DNA from: JBKBMT01 sp046295655
GTDB taxonomy: Bacteria > Pseudomonadota > Alphaproteobacteria > Rhodobacterales > Rhodobacteraceae
Direction of reading: 5' to 3'
Length of the DNA: 36,407 bases
NCBI GenBank assembly: GCA_046295655.1
Contig: JBKBMT010000026.1
Coordinates: 1 to 36,407, forward strand
The position numbers and the translations under genes are program-made. Shown here in pieces: positions 33,614-36,407 of the stretch (its first letter is position 1; every line of letters begins with the position of its first letter). Under the pieces are notes generated by a model. The model ran no database searches. It saw nothing but the letters and a program-made list of their open reading frames with translations, and was not told where the DNA came from.

Positions 33614-33672
33614 GCGGCAAGGCGCTAGGCAGTGGCGGACCGCCATTTCCGATCCATGGGAGGAGATCACCG

Positions 33673-34698
33673 ATGCGCAAGTCCCTTGCTGCCGCCCTAC
33701 TGGCCGCCACGGCCCTTGCCGGCCCCGTCGCCGCCAGGACACAGCTGACCTTCAACATCTTCTTTCCGCCCACCCATTTTTCGTGGCCGGTGTTCGAGGC
33801 CTGGGCCTCCGATATCGCGTCGGCTACGAACGGCGAGGTGACGATCAGCTTTCCGCCCAAGTCGGTCGCCCCACCGCCGGGCGTCCTTGATGCGGTGCGC
33901 AACGGCGTGGCCGACGGCGGATTCATCTTCAACGGATTCCTCGCGCAGAGCGCGCCGGGCACGATGGTGACGCAGATGCCGTTCATCGATCGCGGCAGCA
34001 GCGAGGCGATCTCGGTTGCCTTCTGGGAAACCTATCGCGACACTTTCGCCGCGGTCGAGGATCTGCGCGGGGTCGAGGTCGTGTCCGGGTTCCACCTCGG
34101 GCCGACGTATCTGTGTTCGACCACCGACACGCCGATCGGCACACTGGACGACCTCCGGGCGCGTCGCGTCTGGGCGCTGCCGGGCACGATTGCCGATACG
34201 CTTGCCGCGATGGGGCTGGCGATCACCGCCTCGCCTGCGGTGCAGCTACAGGAGCTGACCTCGCGCAATACCGTCGATGCACATCTCGGCGTGACGATGG
34301 AAACGATCGTCGCTTTCGGCGTGGCGCCCTACACCCGCTCCTGTGTCGAGATGGACCCGGCGCTCCAGTCGGCAAGTTTCTCGATCTTCTTCAACAAGCG
34401 CACCTGGGACCGCCTGCCGGAAGCGCATCGCGCCGCGATCGCCGAGTTGTCGGGTTCCGCACTGGCCGCCCGATTGGGGGCGGCGACCGATGCGGCCGAT
34501 GATGCGGCGCGGGCGCAGCTGGAGGAGATGGGCGTAACCTTCGCGCCCATCGATCCGGCGCTGTACGCCGCCATGCAGGAGGCCGCCAGGGGCGTTGCGC
34601 AGGGCTGGGCGGACACGGTTCAGCAGGCCTACGGCGTGGACGGTCTGGCCCTGATCGAGGCCACCCGCGCCAGGGTCGCGGGCGCGCCCACGAACTGA
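33673..34698 (+). CDS. dctP: TRAP transporter substrate-binding protein DctP (second system)
   Basis: 341-aa periplasmic receptor. A Sec signal peptide (residues 1-22, ending GPVAA-RT) precedes a DctP fold: LTFNIFFPPTHFSWPVFEAWA at the N-terminus and TSRNTVDAHLGVTMETIVAFG in the hinge region. It is clearly divergent from the receptor at 16581, so a different ligand is expected. GGGAGGAG precedes the ATG at 33673. It lies 67 bp after lysR, behind LysR-type sites. Given the divergent operon, the ligand may be an aromatic or ester-linked organic anion; this is inference. Confidence 0.9.
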   Translation: MRKSLAAALLAATALAGPVAARTQLTFNIFFPPTHFSWPVFEAWASDIASATNGEVTISFPPKSVAPPPGVLDAVRNGVADGGFIFNGFLAQSAPGTMVTQMPFIDRGSSEAISVAFWETYRDTFAAVEDLRGVEVVSGFHLGPTYLCSTTDTPIGTLDDLRARRVWALPGTIADTLAAMGLAITASPAVQLQELTSRNTVDAHLGVTMETIVAFGVAPYTRSCVEMDPALQSASFSIFFNKRTWDRLPEAHRAAIAELSGSALAARLGAATDAADDAARAQLEEMGVTFAPIDPALYAAMQEAARGVAQGWADTVQQAYGVDGLALIEATRARVAGAPTN

Positions 34699-34706
34699 AC
34701 GATGGC

Positions 34707-34732
34707 GGCGCGGTGCCTGCGGGCGCCGCGCC
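34707..34732 (+). promoter_or_regulatory. mRNA stem-loop between dctP and dctQ (second TRAP system)
   Basis: An 11-bp stem with one G-U pair (GGCGCGGTGCC 34707-34717, GGCGCCGCGCC 34722-34732) and a TGCG loop fills the 55-bp gap just after the dctP stop. Same position as the hairpin in the first TRAP operon, consistent with differential expression of the receptor. Confidence 0.55.
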
Positions 34733-34753
34733 ACGCAACCGGGGAGGGGTGCG

Positions 34754-35239
34754 ATGATCTGGGTTCGCAGAGCGACGATCCTGCTGGGCGCTGCATGCCT
34801 GATCGCGATGACGGCGATCACCTGCGCCGAAGTGTTCATGCGCTACATGTTCAACCGGCCGATCTTCGGATCCGCGGAAATGACGCAGATGCTTCTGGGC
34901 GTGCTGGTCTTCGCCGGCATGTTCGCGGTCACGCGCGACCGGGGCCACGTGAACGTGTCGCTGTTCGAACCCTTTCTTCTGCGCCATTTCCGGCGCGCCT
35001 ATCGCGTCCTGTTCGACGTCAGCACGCTTGTCGGCGTGGCCGGGCTGACCGGGCTTCTGGCCTGGCGGGCGCTGGATCTGCTGGAATATCCCGAATCCAC
35101 GATCGTTCTGCGACTGCCGCTCCTGTGGCTGGTCGGCATCATGACGGTCCTTGCCGCACTGGCGATCCTCGCCGCCATCGCCGCGATGCGCGAGGACACC
35201 CGCCCGACCCCGCCCCATTCGCCGCAATCCCTGGACTGA
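34754..35239 (+). CDS. dctQ: TRAP transporter small permease DctQ (second system)
   Basis: 161-aa protein with four membrane helices (about 7-28, 45-63, 82-104 and 121-146) and the family motif EVFMRYMFNRPIFGSAEMTQ near residues 26-45. GGGGAGGGG precedes the ATG at 34754. The dctM gene starts 11 bp after its stop. Forms the membrane part of the transporter with DctM. Confidence 0.92.
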   Translation: MIWVRRATILLGAACLIAMTAITCAEVFMRYMFNRPIFGSAEMTQMLLGVLVFAGMFAVTRDRGHVNVSLFEPFLLRHFRRAYRVLFDVSTLVGVAGLTGLLAWRALDLLEYPESTIVLRLPLLWLVGIMTVLAALAILAAIAAMREDTRPTPPHSPQSLD

Positions 35240-35250
35240 GGAGCGGGACC

Positions 35251-36407
35251 ATGGAACTTGCCCTGACCGGTTTCGCGATCATCCTGGTGCTGGCCTTTGC
35301 AGGTGTGCCGCTGGCCTTTGCCACCCTGGGGGTCGGGTTCTTCGGCGTGATGTATCTGCGCGGCCCGGACGCAGCGCTGGCCGTGTCGTCGCAGTGGGTG
35401 ATCGACACCTCGATCAACTACAACCTGTCGATCATCCCGCTGTTCGTGCTGATGGGAGCGTTCATCCACCGTTCCGGCATCAGCCGCGACCTGTTCGCCG
35501 CCTCCTACGCCTGGCTGGGGCGGTTCAGGGGCGGGCTGGCCTTCTCGGGGGTCCTGTCCTGTGCCGGATTCGCCGCGGTCTGCGGCTCGTCACTTGCCAC
35601 GGCGGCGACGATGACGCGGGTCGCCGTGCCGCCGATGCGGGAATTCAACTACAACCAGGGCTTCGCGGCCGGGACCATCGCCGCAGGCGGGACGCTTGGC
35701 ATCATGATCCCGCCTTCGGTGCCGCTGGCGATCTTCGGCATCGTGGCGGGGCAGGACATCGGGCTTCTGTTCATCGCGGGCATCGTGCCCGGCCTGCTGC
35801 TGATCCTGCTCTTCATGCTGGCTGCGCAGATTGTCGTGCTGCTGCGTCCCGACTTCGGCCCGGCGGGACGTGCCATGGGCCTGCGCGAGACCCTGCGTGC
35901 CTCGGCCTCGACCTGGCCCGTCATCATCCTCTTCGGAATCGTTCTGGGCGGCATCTATACCGGCCTCTTCACCCCGACCGAGGCGGCGGGCGTGGGCTGC
36001 GCCGGCGCTTTCGTCTTCGGCGTTTTCCGGGGGCATTTCCTGGATCTGGCCAGCCTCTGGGGCGTGTTCGAGGAGACCGTCACCACCACGGCGATGATCT
36101 TTGCCATCGTCTTTTCGGCCCTCGTGCTGGCTCAGTTCGTCAACCTGACCGGCATGCCCTACGAATTGCAATCGCTTGTGCTGGGCTGGAATCTCGGGCC
36201 GCTGGGCCTGGTGCTGATGATCTGCGCGATCTGTGTGGTGCTGGGGATGGTGTTCGAATCGATCGGCATCCTGCTCCTGATCATTCCCGTCTTCCTGCCC
36301 TCGCTGAATGCGCTGGGGGTGGATCTGATCTGGTTCGGCATCCTGGTGATCATCGTGATCGAACTGGGCCTGATCTCGCCCCCCATCGGGATGAACGTGT
36401 TTACCGT
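35251..36407 (+). CDS. dctM: TRAP transporter large permease DctM (second system), 3' end missing
   Basis: 385 codons of a TRAP large permease, still open at the window edge (family about 425-440 residues). GVPLAFATLGVGFFGV, IIPLFVLMGAFIHRSGISRDL, CGSSLATAATM, GTLGIMIPPSVPLAIFGIVAG and FTPTEAAGVGC are typical of DctM. It ends in the window at ISPPIGMNVFTV, the conserved last part of the family, so only a few dozen residues are missing. GAGG lies upstream of the ATG at 35251. Confidence 0.93.
   Translation, partial: MELALTGFAIILVLAFAGVPLAFATLGVGFFGVMYLRGPDAALAVSSQWVIDTSINYNLSIIPLFVLMGAFIHRSGISRDLFAASYAWLGRFRGGLAFSGVLSCAGFAAVCGSSLATAATMTRVAVPPMREFNYNQGFAAGTIAAGGTLGIMIPPSVPLAIFGIVAGQDIGLLFIAGIVPGLLLILLFMLAAQIVVLLRPDFGPAGRAMGLRETLRASASTWPVIILFGIVLGGIYTGLFTPTEAAGVGCAGAFVFGVFRGHFLDLASLWGVFEETVTTTAMIFAIVFSALVLAQFVNLTGMPYELQSLVLGWNLGPLGLVLMICAICVVLGMVFESIGILLLIIPVFLPSLNALGVDLIWFGILVIIVIELGLISPPIGMNVFT

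Overview
The window is GC-rich, tightly packed chromosomal DNA that reads as an alphaproteobacterium of the Rhodobacterales type. This is inferred from the GC bias, ATGA-coupled operons, the ubiE-ubiB order, the SigF/NrsF pair and the abundance of TRAP transporters. I saw no tRNA, rRNA, CRISPR array, insertion sequence or phage gene. Long antisense reading frames are common but are explained by high GC.

Core block (1-10786): a 5' fragment of mutM (-) diverges from ubiE-ubiB (+, ubiquinone). Next come ileS with an overlapping DUF3253 gene (+), a ycjX-ycjF-like pair (-), and the translation factor gene ettA (+). A 21-bp interrupted palindrome lies inside a plausible ycjX promoter.

Metal-stress block (10901-14687): an ECF sigma factor (SigF) and its membrane anti-sigma factor (NrsF) are transcribed away from a four-gene operon. 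That operon encodes a secreted four-cysteine DUF2282 peptide, a DUF692 multinuclear iron oxidase, a DUF2063 partner and a DoxX membrane protein. This is the gene set of a bufferin-type, copper-buffering RiPP (ribosomally made, modified peptide) locus. Two promoters of the form GTAAC(A/G)-N16-CGA(A/C), one per direction, lie in the shared upstream region and support one SigF regulon.

Transport and catabolic block 1 (14742-19254, -): a FadR-type GntR regulator is joined in one frame to an amidohydrolase, followed by a TRAP transporter dctP-dctQ-dctM. A good sigma70 promoter with an overlapping inverted repeat precedes it.

Sarcosine block (19518-25725): soxB-soxD-soxA-soxG (-) encode heterotetrameric sarcosine oxidase. 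A divergent GlxA-type AraC regulator (+) lies beside them, with a direct repeat in the shared upstream region that looks like its operator.

Catabolic block 2 (26111-36407): a tightly coupled operon (-) encodes a coniferyl-alcohol-dehydrogenase-like SDR, a self-sufficient P450-reductase fusion, a cytoplasmic sulfatase or phosphonate monoester hydrolase, and a SulP anion transporter. It diverges from a LysR regulator and a second TRAP transporter (+, cut by the window end). Palindromes of the LysR T-N11-A type precede lysR and the TRAP genes. My inference is a pathway that imports an (aromatic) sulfate or phosphonate ester, hydrolyses it inside the cell, and oxidises or O-demethylates the product.
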